Made by a program: the position numbers and the translations under genes
Notes under the pieces: generated by a model
What the model was told of the DNA's origin: nothing
Seen by the model: the letters and a program-made list of their open reading frames with translations, nothing else
The model's database searches: none
Part shown: piece by piece, positions 9,557 through 18,250 of the stretch
Numbering within the stretch: position 1 is the first letter of the stretch
How the letters are laid out: each line of letters opens with the position of its first letter
Assembly: GCF_017565645.3 (NCBI RefSeq)
Contig: NZ_CP086137.1
Location: 253,869 to 317,868, forward strand
Direction: 5' to 3'
Source: Bradyrhizobium barranii subsp. barranii
GTDB lineage: Bacteria; Pseudomonadota; Alphaproteobacteria; Rhizobiales; Xanthobacteraceae
DNA length: 64,000 bases

Positions 9557-10941
9557 CCCTGGCGCAATGGTTGCGTGAGCGCCAGTGTATCGGAGACGCT
9601 GGAGGCGCTTTCATGATCGAGGGTCATGCCACTTCGATTCCGCTCCTGCCTGACAACTTCCTGCTGCTTTTCGTCTTCAGTTGGCACGAAGCAACCTGCG
9701 ATGATGCTATGTACCGGCACTTTGCGCGACAAGAGAGATAACGAGAACGCCGATCGGCGCTGCGTAATCCGGCGTCCGAAGAGGCGCAACGGCTCTTCTA
9801 GGAACCGATACGAAATCTCTGCCAGCGCGAGCGCGGCCACAATCGCGACCAGAAGAGTGATCATGCGTCCATTTTCGCGTTCAAGCATAGTTGATGCCAG
9901 CGACAGAGTCGCGTCCCTCGTCAGGGCGAGAGTGGGAAGGTGCACTAGATAAAGCGAGTACGATCGCGATCCTGCGTAGCGCGCAATCCACTCCATCCAC
10001 CGCGCCTTCGTGAGGTATGAACTATCCGATGCGACGATGAAGACGATTGCGCCGGCCGACAGCGAGACCAGTCCCATATAATGGGTTGAGATCTGTGCCC
10101 GTGCTGTGACGATCAGCGTCGTCATGAAAAATCCGAGAAGAGCCTGCGCCACGAGCCGGTGCCCGCGCATGTATTGGCGAATGCGGGCATCAATCTGGTG
10201 ATGCATCGAAAGCGCTGTCACGCAACCGAACAAGAGTGCGTCGCTGCGAATGAACCAGAGCAAGCCACCCCAAGGCCGTTGGATCCATGCCTGCGTAAGC
10301 GCGCCGGCGAGGAAAAGGATGATCAACGATTTTGGACGGCGGACAAAAAATAAGTTTAACGAGATGAACAGATAGAACTGTTCTTCAAGCGACAGGCTCC
10401 AGTAATGCCATAGGGCATTACCAGAGCATCGATCGGAGAGATACGTGTAACAATAATAGATATGTAAATTAACAACATTGAAGAAGCTTGCGGTCCAAGT
10501 ATCAATCAGAGAGCTTGTTAGCCCCAGCGCCGGCAAGTCACCCATGGCGAGCGAGAGAAAGAAAACTACCGTCGACCAAAAGACGGCCGCGGGGAAAAGC
10601 CGAAAGATCCGGCGCACCCAGAAGGTTGTCGCATACCAGCCGAAAGCGGGGGACGTCTGTAGCGATGCTAGAAGTGAGCGCGTGATTAGGAATCCGGACA
10701 GACAAAAGAACAGGTCCACGCCCCCGCCTAGCCAAAAATAACCAGTCCAATCGCCCCATTCGGGCACCAATGTTCCGAGATGGGCAATGATTGTAATCGA
10801 GATTGCATAGCCACGCAGAGCCTCAATATCGGCATTTCGCGGCTCGGTGCGGACCCAAGCTGGATATGGAATGAGATGAACGTGCGGCCCGTCTGCAATA
10901 GAATCCGCCGGCATCAGATTCTCCGCCCCTTGCCTTTCCAT
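9553..10941 (-). CDS. Acyltransferase family 3 (OafA/ExoZ-like) membrane protein
   Basis: The protein has NADIEALRGYAI at residues 37-48, close to the ALRG motif of acyltransferase-3 enzymes, then VDLFFCLSGFLITR and RIFRLFPA, all hallmarks of the family, and about ten membrane helices in its 462 residues. WSLSLEEQFYL is the conserved E-x-Q/F motif. Such enzymes transfer acetyl or related groups to surface sugars. The hydrophilic C-terminal 60 residues after PLRLFGRR are unusual and of unknown role. It starts 177 bp downstream of fnlC, a gap where a second promoter could lie. Confidence 0.85.
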   Translation of the reverse strand: MERQGAENLMPADSIADGPHVHLIPYPAWVRTEPRNADIEALRGYAISITIIAHLGTLVPEWGDWTGYFWLGGGVDLFFCLSGFLITRSLLASLQTSPAFGWYATTFWVRRIFRLFPAAVFWSTVVFFLSLAMGDLPALGLTSSLIDTWTASFFNVVNLHIYYCYTYLSDRCSGNALWHYWSLSLEEQFYLFISLNLFFVRRPKSLIILFLAGALTQAWIQRPWGGLLWFIRSDALLFGCVTALSMHHQIDARIRQYMRGHRLVAQALLGFFMTTLIVTARAQISTHYMGLVSLSAGAIVFIVASDSSYLTKARWMEWIARYAGSRSYSLYLVHLPTLALTRDATLSLASTMLERENGRMITLLVAIVAALALAEISYRFLEEPLRLFGRRITQRRSAFSLSLLSRKVPVHSIIAGCFVPTEDEKQQEVVRQERNRSGMTLDHESASSVSDTLALTQPLRQG

Positions 10942-11118
10942 AATGGCATACTTGAAGCTCGCATTTGCACATCACCATCGAGACGTCTTGGAACTCTAGA
11001 ACCTTTCATCGCGACGCGGAAGCGCTCTGCCGAGCGGAATTCAATAAAGGTCGACGGCTTCGACGCTGCCCGTGCCTAGCGCAACTGCTTACGGATCACC
11101 ATACCCTGCTCTGGCTTG
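10942..11118 (-). promoter_or_regulatory. Intergenic gap splitting the minus-strand polysaccharide run
   Basis: This 177-bp gap is the only sizeable break between neighbouring minus-strand genes of the locus, which otherwise overlap or are separated by under 25 bp. It is AT-richer near 10930-10970 than the genes. I cannot point to a convincing -35/-10 pair or a terminator, so a promoter here is an inference from spacing. Confidence 0.25.
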
Positions 11119-12246
11119 TCAGTCCGTCTTCTTCCAGACGCGCTGATTTACAAACTCTGTATAGCTCTGGACTATGCGTAACACCTTATCGGAAACATTG
11201 CAGGGCTCGTAATCCGCCGGCATCCGCAGCAGCCGGTCGCGGCCTCGCGGTTGCCCCTCGAGGATCGCGAGCGCGCCGAGAACGCGCTCGACATTCAGAC
11301 CCGTCATCATCACGGAAGCTTCCTCGACACCTTCGGGGCGCTCATGCACATCCCGCAAGGTCAGCGCCGGAAAGTTAAGGATCGCGCTTTCCTCGGTTAT
11401 CGTGCCGCTGTCCGACAGAACGGCGCGCGCCTCGCATTGCAGCTTCACATAGTCCAGGAACCCAAAGGGCTTCTCGAAATGGACGTTGACAGGGCAGGAT
11501 ACGCCGAGGGCGTCTATGCACTTGCGCGTGCGCGGGTGGGTGGAGACGATAACCGGCTCGTGGTACCTCGTGGCAAGGACCGTTAGGATGTCAATGAGCA
11601 TGCCGAGCCGCTCAGGCGAGTCGACATTTTCTTCCCGATGCGCGCTGACGATGAAATAGTGCCCAGGGGACAGCCCGAGCCTGTTCAACACGTCGGAATT
11701 CTCGATCCCCGCCCGGTAATGTGTCAGAACCTCGCGCATCGGGCTGCCGGTGACGATCACCTGATCGGGCGGAAAGCCCTCGCGCAGGAGATAGGTGCGG
11801 GCGATCTGACTATAGGTTAGATTGATGTCCGCCGTGTGATCGACGATGCGACGGTTGATCTCTTCCGGAACGCGAAAGTCGAAGCAACGGTTGCCTGCCT
11901 CCATGTGGAAGATCGGAATTTTCCGGCGCTTGGCGGCGATCGCGGCGAGACAACTGTTGGTGTCTCCAAGCACGAGAAGCGCATCCGGCCGATGTGCCTC
12001 CATCGCCTCGTCGGCCGCAATGATAACCTTGCCGATCGTCGTGGCAGCGGATTCGCCTGCGGCCTCGAGGAATTGGTCGGGTGTGCGGATGCCAAGCTCG
12101 GTAAAGAAGATCTGGTTGAGTTCGTAGTCGTAATTCTGCCCAGTATGGACCAGGACATGCGCGAAATGCGCATCGAACGTCTCGATGATGCGGGACAGGC
12201 GGATGATCTCCGGCCGCGTTCCAACAACGGTCATGACCTTAAGCAT
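11119..12246 (-). CDS. fnlC: UDP-N-acetyl-L-fucosamine synthase (UDP-GlcNAc 2-epimerase family)
   Basis: MTVVGTRPEIIRL at the N-terminus, HMEAGNRCFDFRVPEEINRR in the middle and SDSGTITEES near residue 285 are the signatures of non-hydrolysing 2-epimerases. The GNRCFDFRVPEE variant marks the FnlC/WbjD/Cap5G branch rather than WecB (which has EAGLRT). It makes UDP-L-FucNAc in the last step of the pathway begun by FnlA and FnlB, encoded just upstream. ATG at 12246 overlaps the fnlA stop by 8 bp; longer frames up to 12504 lie inside fnlA. Length is 375 residues, normal for the family. The product is cytosolic. Confidence 0.88.
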   Translation of the reverse strand: MLKVMTVVGTRPEIIRLSRIIETFDAHFAHVLVHTGQNYDYELNQIFFTELGIRTPDQFLEAAGESAATTIGKVIIAADEAMEAHRPDALLVLGDTNSCLAAIAAKRRKIPIFHMEAGNRCFDFRVPEEINRRIVDHTADINLTYSQIARTYLLREGFPPDQVIVTGSPMREVLTHYRAGIENSDVLNRLGLSPGHYFIVSAHREENVDSPERLGMLIDILTVLATRYHEPVIVSTHPRTRKCIDALGVSCPVNVHFEKPFGFLDYVKLQCEARAVLSDSGTITEESAILNFPALTLRDVHERPEGVEEASVMMTGLNVERVLGALAILEGQPRGRDRLLRMPADYEPCNVSDKVLRIVQSYTEFVNQRVWKKTD

Positions 12247-13255
12247 GCACGGCTTCCTGAATGAGGTCGAGCCGCAATAGGACTTCCTTGATCTCTTCAA
12301 CGTCCAGACGACGGGTGTTATGCGAAGTATAGTCTGTCCCGTCTGAGACCTCGCGAATGCCGTCAGTAAAATACTTATCGTAGTTGAGGTCCCGCGAGTC
12401 CGCTGGGATACGGTAGTAGGTGCCGAGATCCTCCGCGCGCACCATCTCCTCCCGTGATACGAGCGACTCGTATAGCTTTTCCCCGTGCCGGGTTCCGATG
12501 ACACGGATCGGGTTGTCAGAGTTCAGAACTTCACGGATCGCCCGGGCGAGGTCACCGATCGTAGAGGCCGGCGCCTTCTGGACGAAGATATCACCGGGCC
12601 CTGCATGCGCGAAGGCATAGAGCACCAGATCGACCGATTCGTCGAGCGACATAAGAAAGCGCGTCATCTTCGGGTCGGTCACGGTCAGAGGACGGCCCTG
12701 CCGGATCTGCTCCAGGAACAGCGGGATGACTGAGCCGCGCGATGCCATGACGTTGCCGTAGCGCGTGGCGCAGACGACCGTCTTGCTGCTGTCCGTGAGG
12801 CGTGACTTGGCGATCATCACTTTTTCCATCATCGCCTTGGAAAGGCCCATGGCGTTCACGGGATAGACAGCCTTGTCCGTGCTCAGGACCACGCAACGCC
12901 GGACGTCGTTCTCAATCGCGGCCCGCAGTACGTTCTCGGCGCCTAGGACGTTCGTCTTGATGGCCTCCAGCGGATAGAATTCGCAGGACGGCACCTGCTT
13001 TAGTGCCGCCGCATGGAAGATGTAGTCGGTGCCACGAACGGCATCGTTGATCGCAGCGCTGTCCCGAACGTCGCCGATATAGAATTTCAGACGGTGGTCC
13101 TTTAGCGACTGCCGCATGTCTTCCTGCTTCTTCTCATCCCGGCTGAAGATGCGGATCTCAGCAAAATCGGTATTGATGAAACGTGCGACAACGGCATTGC
13201 CGAAGGAGCCCGTTCCGCCCGTGACGAGCAGCGTCTTGCCAGCGAACATAGACAT
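12239..13255 (-). CDS. fnlA: UDP-GlcNAc 4,6-dehydratase/5-epimerase (FnlA/WbjB/CapE family)
   Basis: LLVTGGTGSFGNAVV is the NAD(P)-binding loop of an extended SDR, FHAAALKQVPSCEFYP and STDKAVYPVNAMGLSKAMME follow in the expected places. As in other FnlA/CapE proteins the usual catalytic Tyr of YxxxK is replaced by Met (MGLSK). The enzyme converts UDP-GlcNAc to a 4-keto-6-deoxy intermediate with C5 inversion, the first step to UDP-L-FucNAc. It is 338 residues long, starting at ATG 13255 behind an AGGAT sequence, and lies between fnlB and fnlC. Confidence 0.9.
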   Translation of the reverse strand: MSMFAGKTLLVTGGTGSFGNAVVARFINTDFAEIRIFSRDEKKQEDMRQSLKDHRLKFYIGDVRDSAAINDAVRGTDYIFHAAALKQVPSCEFYPLEAIKTNVLGAENVLRAAIENDVRRCVVLSTDKAVYPVNAMGLSKAMMEKVMIAKSRLTDSSKTVVCATRYGNVMASRGSVIPLFLEQIRQGRPLTVTDPKMTRFLMSLDESVDLVLYAFAHAGPGDIFVQKAPASTIGDLARAIREVLNSDNPIRVIGTRHGEKLYESLVSREEMVRAEDLGTYYRIPADSRDLNYDKYFTDGIREVSDGTDYTSHNTRRLDVEEIKEVLLRLDLIQEAVHA

Positions 13256-13278
13256 TCCAATCCTCGCGAAAGCCTGAA

Positions 13279-14154
13279 TCAGCCGAAATCACGCATGATG
13301 CGCACGAGAGCCGGCCATTCCGGCGGTTGATAGCCGGTCCTGCGGCGGAAGCGGCTGGAGTCGAGCGAGCGGTCGATGACGAGCGTCTCGTCCGGCACGA
13401 TGTCGATCGCCCGACCATAATTATCAGCGACGATCCTGAGCAGCTCGTATTTGCTGATCGGCGCGGCCGATACATGATAGAGGCCGCGAAGCGAACGATC
13501 GGGCAGGACAAAATCGCGGACGAGACCCATAAGCTCGGCGGTCGGCAGCCCCGAGAAGATCGCTTTGGTGAAGCCCTTGACGCTACTCGACTGCGACAGG
13601 AACCAGCCGATCAAGCCGTGAGCACTATTCAGTTCATGCCCGATGATTGAAGTCCGCAGCGTGACTGCGTTCTCGTAATCGACCTCGCCAAGAAGCTTGC
13701 TGCGACCGTAGAGATCGTCCGCGTTCGGCCGATCCTCCTCCGAATAGTTGCCTCTGACGCCGTCGAAAACGCAATCGGTGCTGATGTGGACGAGGCGGGC
13801 GCCGGCCAGCCGGCAAAGCCTTGCCAACCGGTGCGGGAGAAGCGCGTTGATCGGAAGCGCGGCAAGTGGGTCCTTGGCTTCCGACAACTGCTTAATGAGG
13901 CCGACACAGTTGATCACCACGTCCGGCCTGACGTCGGTCAGAATCCTGCTGAGCGCATCGACGTTCTCGACATCAATATCGCTGATGAGATTGGACCTCA
14001 GCGCCTCTGGGAACAAGGCCTGCAGTCCTTTCGATCGCGTCGAGCCGAAGGCACGGTAGCCGGCGCTTTCGGCAAAGCCTCGAAACATCGCATTGCCGAG
14101 CATTCCGGTCGCGCCAAGCACGAGCACCGTTGTGTTCGAGTTCTCCGTTATCAT
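13279..14154 (-). CDS. fnlB: UDP-2-acetamido-2,6-dideoxy-hexulose reductase (RmlD-like)
   Basis: VLVLGATGMLGNAMF is a Rossmann nucleotide loop, and ISTDCVFDG followed by YGRSKLLGE is the Ser/Tyr-x3-Lys catalytic set of RmlD-type reductases. NCVGLIKQL is typical of the FnlB/WbjC/Cap5F group. It reduces the FnlA product to the talo-configured intermediate that FnlC epimerises. Cap5F-type enzymes carry an extra C-terminal cupin epimerase domain. This 291-residue protein lacks one and has only the SDR part. The start at 14154 overlaps the stop of the wbuB-like gene by 4 bp. Confidence 0.8.
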   Translation of the reverse strand: MITENSNTTVLVLGATGMLGNAMFRGFAESAGYRAFGSTRSKGLQALFPEALRSNLISDIDVENVDALSRILTDVRPDVVINCVGLIKQLSEAKDPLAALPINALLPHRLARLCRLAGARLVHISTDCVFDGVRGNYSEEDRPNADDLYGRSKLLGEVDYENAVTLRTSIIGHELNSAHGLIGWFLSQSSSVKGFTKAIFSGLPTAELMGLVRDFVLPDRSLRGLYHVSAAPISKYELLRIVADNYGRAIDIVPDETLVIDRSLDSSRFRRRTGYQPPEWPALVRIMRDFG

Positions 14155-15413
14155 GTTCTGCCTTGTCTCGAACGGCCGAGGGCCTCATGAAAATGCCGCA
14201 CCAAATCTTGGGCCAAGGCCCCCGGAGCGAGATGCTGGTCGAAATAGGCTCTCCCCGCAGCACCCATCGCTTCGCGCCGCGCGGCAGGGAGGTTTCGCAT
14301 TTCGAGTATGGCCGAGGCAAGCGCCGCAGAGTCTTCAGCCGGAACAGCGAGTCCCGCCTCGGCGTCGCGGATGAGGTCCGCCCCCTCCCCGTCGAGAGCG
14401 CCGATGATCGGGCGGGCGGCGGCCAGATAACTGGGAATCTTGCTTGGGATGGTCAAGGCGAGACTATCGGCTCGCCGGAGCGTTACGAGCAGTGCGGAGG
14501 CCTGAGCGAAAATCGCAGGCATCGCCTCGGCCGGATACTGGCCGGCCAGTTCGATATTGCGAAGGCCCCGCCGAGCGGTTTCCTCGCGCAGCCAGGTCGC
14601 GCGACTTCCCGCACCCACGAAAATAATCCGAATCAACGGATCCGCTATAGTTTCAGCGCAAGCGACGACCGTCTCAAGGGCCTGCGCTGAACCGAGATTG
14701 CCGGCAAAAACAACATTGAAGCAGTCTGGCTCCATCGCCAGCGAAGACGGAGCGGCGGGGCTCCTCTCCACCAGGGCGATGTCGCCCGGATTAGGGTGAT
14801 AGGCGATCGGCACACGGCGCCCCGCCGACTCCCGGATCTTCTGGACGAACCCACGCGATTGGGCAAGCAGGAGATCGGCGCGCCGGTAGATGAAGCCTGT
14901 CAGGGCGGCGACAGCGGCAAGCGCGGCCTTGTTGCGGACATACCCGGTCGATTCCAGGCTGTCGGGCCAAAGATCCTGTACCCATATGACGAGCGCCGCT
15001 CGCTTCAGAAGCTTCAGGAATGCTGCCGGTAGTCCCTGAAGAATCGGTGAGATCGCATAAACGAAGATCACGTCGTATGGTCTGCCGCGGGTAAGCCGCG
15101 GCGCGAAGAGGAGTGCGCTAAGGACGAACGAACCATAGTTCGCCATGCGGCGCAAAGCGCCGCCCCCACCACGCGGCACGACTGGAACCCTGTGGATCAT
15201 ATAGCCCAACGGATGTCGCTTCGATCCAACACCGGTGGCGCTATAGCCGTCGTAGATTTCACCTTTGGGATAGTTGGGTTGGCCGGTCAGCACCTCAACA
15301 TCCACGCCGCAGGCACGAAGCGAGAGAACGACTTCGTTAATTCGCAAGTTCTCTGGCCAGAAATGCTGACTGACAACCAAGACCCGCAGACCATTCGACT
15401 TCAGGCTTACCAT
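14151..15413 (-). CDS. wbuB: WbuB-like GT4 glycosyltransferase (probable FucNAc transferase), start region altered
   Basis: VLVVSQHFWPENLRINE and PNYPKGEIYDGY at the N-terminus, VIWVQDLWPDSLESTG near residue 145, VVFAGNLGSAQALET and a C-terminal SKIPSYLAAARPI are features of WbuB/WbjE transferases that use UDP-L-FucNAc, which fits its place directly upstream of fnlB, fnlA and fnlC. The present ATG at 15413 lies inside a 19-bp tandem duplication and appears to be created by it. Before the duplication, the frame would have run up to an ATG at 15552 that makes an ATGA overlap with the capD-like gene. The enzyme domain itself is intact (420 residues). Expression may be impaired. Confidence 0.8.
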   Translation of the reverse strand: MVSLKSNGLRVLVVSQHFWPENLRINEVVLSLRACGVDVEVLTGQPNYPKGEIYDGYSATGVGSKRHPLGYMIHRVPVVPRGGGGALRRMANYGSFVLSALLFAPRLTRGRPYDVIFVYAISPILQGLPAAFLKLLKRAALVIWVQDLWPDSLESTGYVRNKAALAAVAALTGFIYRRADLLLAQSRGFVQKIRESAGRRVPIAYHPNPGDIALVERSPAAPSSLAMEPDCFNVVFAGNLGSAQALETVVACAETIADPLIRIIFVGAGSRATWLREETARRGLRNIELAGQYPAEAMPAIFAQASALLVTLRRADSLALTIPSKIPSYLAAARPIIGALDGEGADLIRDAEAGLAVPAEDSAALASAILEMRNLPAARREAMGAAGRAYFDQHLAPGALAQDLVRHFHEALGRSRQGRT

Positions 15414-15428
15414 TCGACTTCAGGCTTA
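15391..15428. repeat. 19-bp perfect tandem duplication at the start of the wbuB-like gene
   Basis: Two identical 19-bp units (15391-15409 and 15410-15428, each beginning CCATTCGACTTC) are directly adjacent. One unit is not a multiple of three, so it breaks a frame that otherwise joins the sequence from ATG 15552 to the glycosyltransferase. It also creates the ATG used at 15413. Confidence 0.85.
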
Positions 15429-15548
15429 AAGCGGACTTGCCGACAGCGGTCGTCGCGCTGATCAGGGTGACCTGTTTGCTGCTGCTCGTCGAAAACGTCT
15501 TCCCCAACGCCCTTGGATCGATCGCCGAGTCAGCGCACGAACGTTTAT

Positions 15549-15905
15549 TCATAGTCCGCCTTCCTCAAGAAGCGTCGAGTGACGCGCACGATCGGACCCG
15601 CCGGCATTCATCATTGCCGCAATCTCCGCATTCGGAGTGAAGCCAAGTTCACTCGCCAGCAGCAGCCGAAGGGCACCGGCGACATCGTGATTTTCGACTA
15701 GCCGATGGAGGTCGTCGATGATGCGCGTGATGAGCGCGCGCTCTATGTAGCGGGGCGAGGCGGCGAGAATGCCGGGTGCGCCGGTCTGGCTCAGTGTCTC
15801 GCCGGGGTCGAAAAGCTCCTCGAACAGCTTTTCGCCCGGCCGCAGTCCCGTGTAGACGATCTTGATATCGACGTCGGGGCGAAAACCGGATAGCTCCCCT
15901 GTAAG
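15549..15905 (-). pseudogene. C-terminal fragment of CapD/FlaA1-type nucleotide-sugar dehydratase
   Basis: The segment reads FRPDVDIKIVYTGLRPGEKLFEELF, a diagnostic C-terminal block of long membrane-anchored CapD/WbpM-type UDP-sugar 4,6-dehydratases, then about 85 further residues to a stop at 15549. Everything upstream of about 15905 is unrelated, so the NAD-binding and catalytic domains are absent. A matching N-terminal membrane fragment lies on the same strand at 18240-18592. Together they show one gene split by foreign DNA with loss of the centre. The stop overlaps ATG 15552 of the original wbuB-like reading. Confidence 0.75.
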
Positions 15906-16106
15906 ATTGCGCGGCAAGCGATGGTGGCCAGCCCGTCCGCGAAGACTGGGGCTGGCCACCCTGCTCCTGAGAGGGTCACATTCTTCCAGGCGCCCCAGAT
16001 AATGGCGCAGACAAGTAACCGGGGCACCTACCAGAATCGGCGGGTCCCTCCTCCTCGACCAGTCTCTAAGCTGGTCCGACAGCTTGCCCAGATGGGAGAC
16101 ACCCGC

Positions 16107-16391
16107 ATGCCCAAACGCGTGCGCATCCGTTGCATAAACAAGACTGACAGGCGAAACGCACACGAGAGAATCAAAAATGTCGGCGGGGTAAATTCAGACG
16201 GAACGCGATGGAAGCTATCCGTTAAGAAGACTATCCGAGACCTCGAAAGCCGCGAGTGGGAGTACTACGTCGAAGAATCAGGCGTCACTGTCGAGGTCAT
16301 CGTCGCCACCGATGGCCGACACAAGTACATCAAGACAACAGTGGACGGAATTCAACCGGACAATCTCCTTTCCCTCCCTGAGTGTCCGTGA
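16107..16391 (+). CDS. DUF3892 family protein
   Basis: The 94-residue protein begins KRVRIRCINKTDR, followed by HERIKNVGGVNSDGTRWKL and HKYIKTTVDGIQPDNLLSLP, which are the conserved blocks of DUF3892. ATG at 16107 is the first in frame next to the conserved start, and the open frame continues upstream to 15921 without homology. The function of DUF3892 is unknown. It is small, soluble and found scattered in proteobacteria and other bacteria, often in mobile DNA. Here it lies in the foreign segment that splits the capD-like gene. Confidence 0.75.
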   Translation: MPKRVRIRCINKTDRRNAHERIKNVGGVNSDGTRWKLSVKKTIRDLESREWEYYVEESGVTVEVIVATDGRHKYIKTTVDGIQPDNLLSLPECP

Positions 16392-16969
16392 TGCTTATCG
16401 ATCCCAGATCGTGGCGGTGCGGGCGCGACTCGGCGTCGGACTGCGTAGCCGACGCTGTCCCTATCGCGCCCGCGCTGCCGGTGAAGCTAGCGGCAACGTG
16501 ATTCGGCGCCTTGACGTGAACCGAGGAGGCGCTGTCCCTACCACGCGCCGCTAACTTCGGTGGCCAGCCTCAAGGGAGGGAGAAGCTGACCGGGCAACGT
16601 ATCCTCCGGACGAATGCCCTAGAGCAACTACCAGGATAGGGCGGTGACTTGGCAATCAGTCTCTGATCGCAGGCAGCGCCGTCGCAAGCTGACGTTTTAG
16701 CTTGATCGGCAGTTGGCCGAATTGGCGTTGAAAGTCGTCGTTGGGAAATTCGTCTCCAAACGATGGTCGAACGTAGATTTCGTCGCGCAACACAACGAGG
16801 CTTGACGATCTGATGATCTCGTGAGGTAAATGAACCTTTCGAGGTCCAAATGATCTGCGAGATTGTTACTGTCGCGCTCGCCGTCTTGGCTGTCAGGCTG
16901 CTGATCGCAAACCACCTGGTACGACGACGAGACGTTTTGCGTCGCGTCCGGCGGCGCTAAGTTTCCACC
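16392..16969. other. Mostly non-coding stretch with a possible gene fragment
   Basis: Nothing firm is seen in 16392-16660. On the minus strand, about 16662-16830, a frame without a start codon reads VVLRDEIYVRPSFGDEFPND and ends in TALPAIRD before a stop. Its composition looks coding, so it may be the 3' end of a lost gene. I do not recognise it. Confidence 0.3.
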
Positions 16970-17221
16970 ATGCCTCCGCCAAACAGACGCAGCCTGCCGA
17001 ACCCATTGGACCTCACCCTCGTCAAAAACGAGATGGTGAAAGGGCAGCGGATCATCGTGAACGCAGCGGCGGGTCCCAGAATGGTCGGCCGACATGGCGT
17101 TGTTCTCGGATCTGGCGGAACGCGCCACCGCCTTCGTGTTCTGCTTGACGGGTCAAAGCATGAGATAACGCTACACGCGCGTTTTGTGGATGTACTGAAC
17201 GAGAACGAGCCATCCGCTTGA
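16970..17221 (+). CDS. Small hypothetical protein, KOW-like strand pattern
   Basis: The 83-residue protein has a conserved-looking core from residue 22: VKGQRIIVNAAAGPRMVGR, GVVLGSGGTRHRLRVLLDGSK and ITLHARFVDVL. The alternating Gly and basic/hydrophobic pattern resembles small beta-barrel KOW/SH3-like modules, although I cannot assign a family. An internal ATG at 17033 would start just before this core and is a reasonable alternative. It is inside the segment that interrupts the capD-like gene. Confidence 0.5.
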   Translation: MPPPNRRSLPNPLDLTLVKNEMVKGQRIIVNAAAGPRMVGRHGVVLGSGGTRHRLRVLLDGSKHEITLHARFVDVLNENEPSA

Positions 17222-17356
17222 CCTACAGCCTCGCGTCCGCTGCGCGCGGTTACATCGCCGTCGTGCGGTGTCGGATAAGGGCGTAGTTTGCGCACACAGC
17301 GCCATGTTGTTAGACCGCGCCGGCATCTGGCCGGCGATCCGTTGCGAGGCGCGACT

Positions 17357-17734
17357 TAGCCGGAATTGTTGATGGGCCGACGCGGCTGTTCCCGCGACGC
17401 GCCGACCACATCAACATCCGCGCCGCTAACTAATTGACCGGCGCGACCTTTGGATTGCACCGAGGTATCCCTGTTTGTACGCGCTGTTTGCTGCGAGCGC
17501 GCCAGGCAGCGCCCCGACAAGCAGTGTTGCAGGAACATCCGTAAAGTTGGTGCCGTCGCTGGAGTCCTGCAACTTCGCGCTGAAGCTTGCAGCGCCGACG
17601 ATCGCGCCAGTGTTGATGACAAGCGCGGCCGATTCAAAGCCGTTTGTATCAACGCTCGTACCGTTGATCGTGGCAGCCTGCACCGCAGGCACAATGGTTG
17701 GGGTAAAGCCCAGATTCTGGATAATATCTCTCAT
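17357..17734 (-). pseudogene. Phage-structure-like small protein, frameshifted at the 3' end
   Basis: ATG at 17734 follows an AGGGA site. The frame reads IVPAVQAATINGTSVDT, ALVINTGAIVGAASFSAKLQDSSDG and TDVPATLLVG, a beta-rich pattern seen in small phage-derived structural proteins of alphaproteobacteria. Near 17445 the frame shifts. The other frame then continues QLVSGADVDVVGA to a stop at 17357, which looks like the natural C-terminus. It is probably a prophage leftover. The family assignment is by resemblance only. Confidence 0.5.
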
Positions 17735-17836
17735 CAAATAATTCCCTGCTTTGTATTGATTGGTGGCGAGACGCGACGTTCCCCGATCGCGTCTCGCCTG
17801 TCGCGGCCGGTAGAAAGGAACAACCGGCGCGCGGCG

Positions 17837-18040
17837 TTACTGATCCATTTCCTTGAACACCAAGCGGCGGTCGCGCGGCTTAGCGTCCTTCACCGATGCC
17901 TCAGCCTGACGCAATCGCGCGCCACGGCTTGGCTTCTTCTTGGCGGCGTGCTTGCGCACATCGGCTTTACAGATCTCGTCAAGCTTCGCGACCATGCCGC
18001 GGATCTCTGCGCGCGTTTCAGTTACCGTCTTTGCTTTCAT
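17837..18040 (-). CDS. Small basic hypothetical protein (67 aa)
   Basis: ATG at 18040 opens a 67-residue, highly charged protein (KAKTVTETRAEIRGMVAKLDEI, then Lys/Arg-rich KHAAKKKPSRGARLR) predicted to be largely helical. No family is recognised. It lies between the phage-like fragment and the remnants of the capD-like gene, all on the minus strand, so it may belong to the same inserted phage-like segment. Confidence 0.4.
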   Translation of the reverse strand: MKAKTVTETRAEIRGMVAKLDEICKADVRKHAAKKKPSRGARLRQAEASVKDAKPRDRRLVFKEMDQ

Positions 18041-18042
18041 TG

Positions 18043-18250
18043 TCAGACCCCCGAATAAATCAGAGCCGGGCTTGCCGAAAGGCGCCAATCCGGCCGCTTG
18101 GCCGAGTCGACGTACTTCAGCTCGATCGCGCGTTCGATAATTGAGCGCAGCGGCGAGTATTTCTCAGCCAAGTCGCCGCGTTCGCTGAGAACGCGCTTGG
18201 CAGGGCGGCCCGAAGCGTCCGTAAAGCGGTGCACGTCGCGTTGGTTGCGG
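18043..18250 (-). other. Chimeric tail fused to the capD-like remnant
   Basis: The frame leaving the capD-like membrane fragment continues with HRFTDASGRPAKRVLSERGD, EKYSPLRSIIERAIELKYV and ends at 18043. This resembles a different, possibly phage-derived protein rather than a CapD domain. The junction near 18250 therefore marks where foreign DNA entered. Confidence 0.4.
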
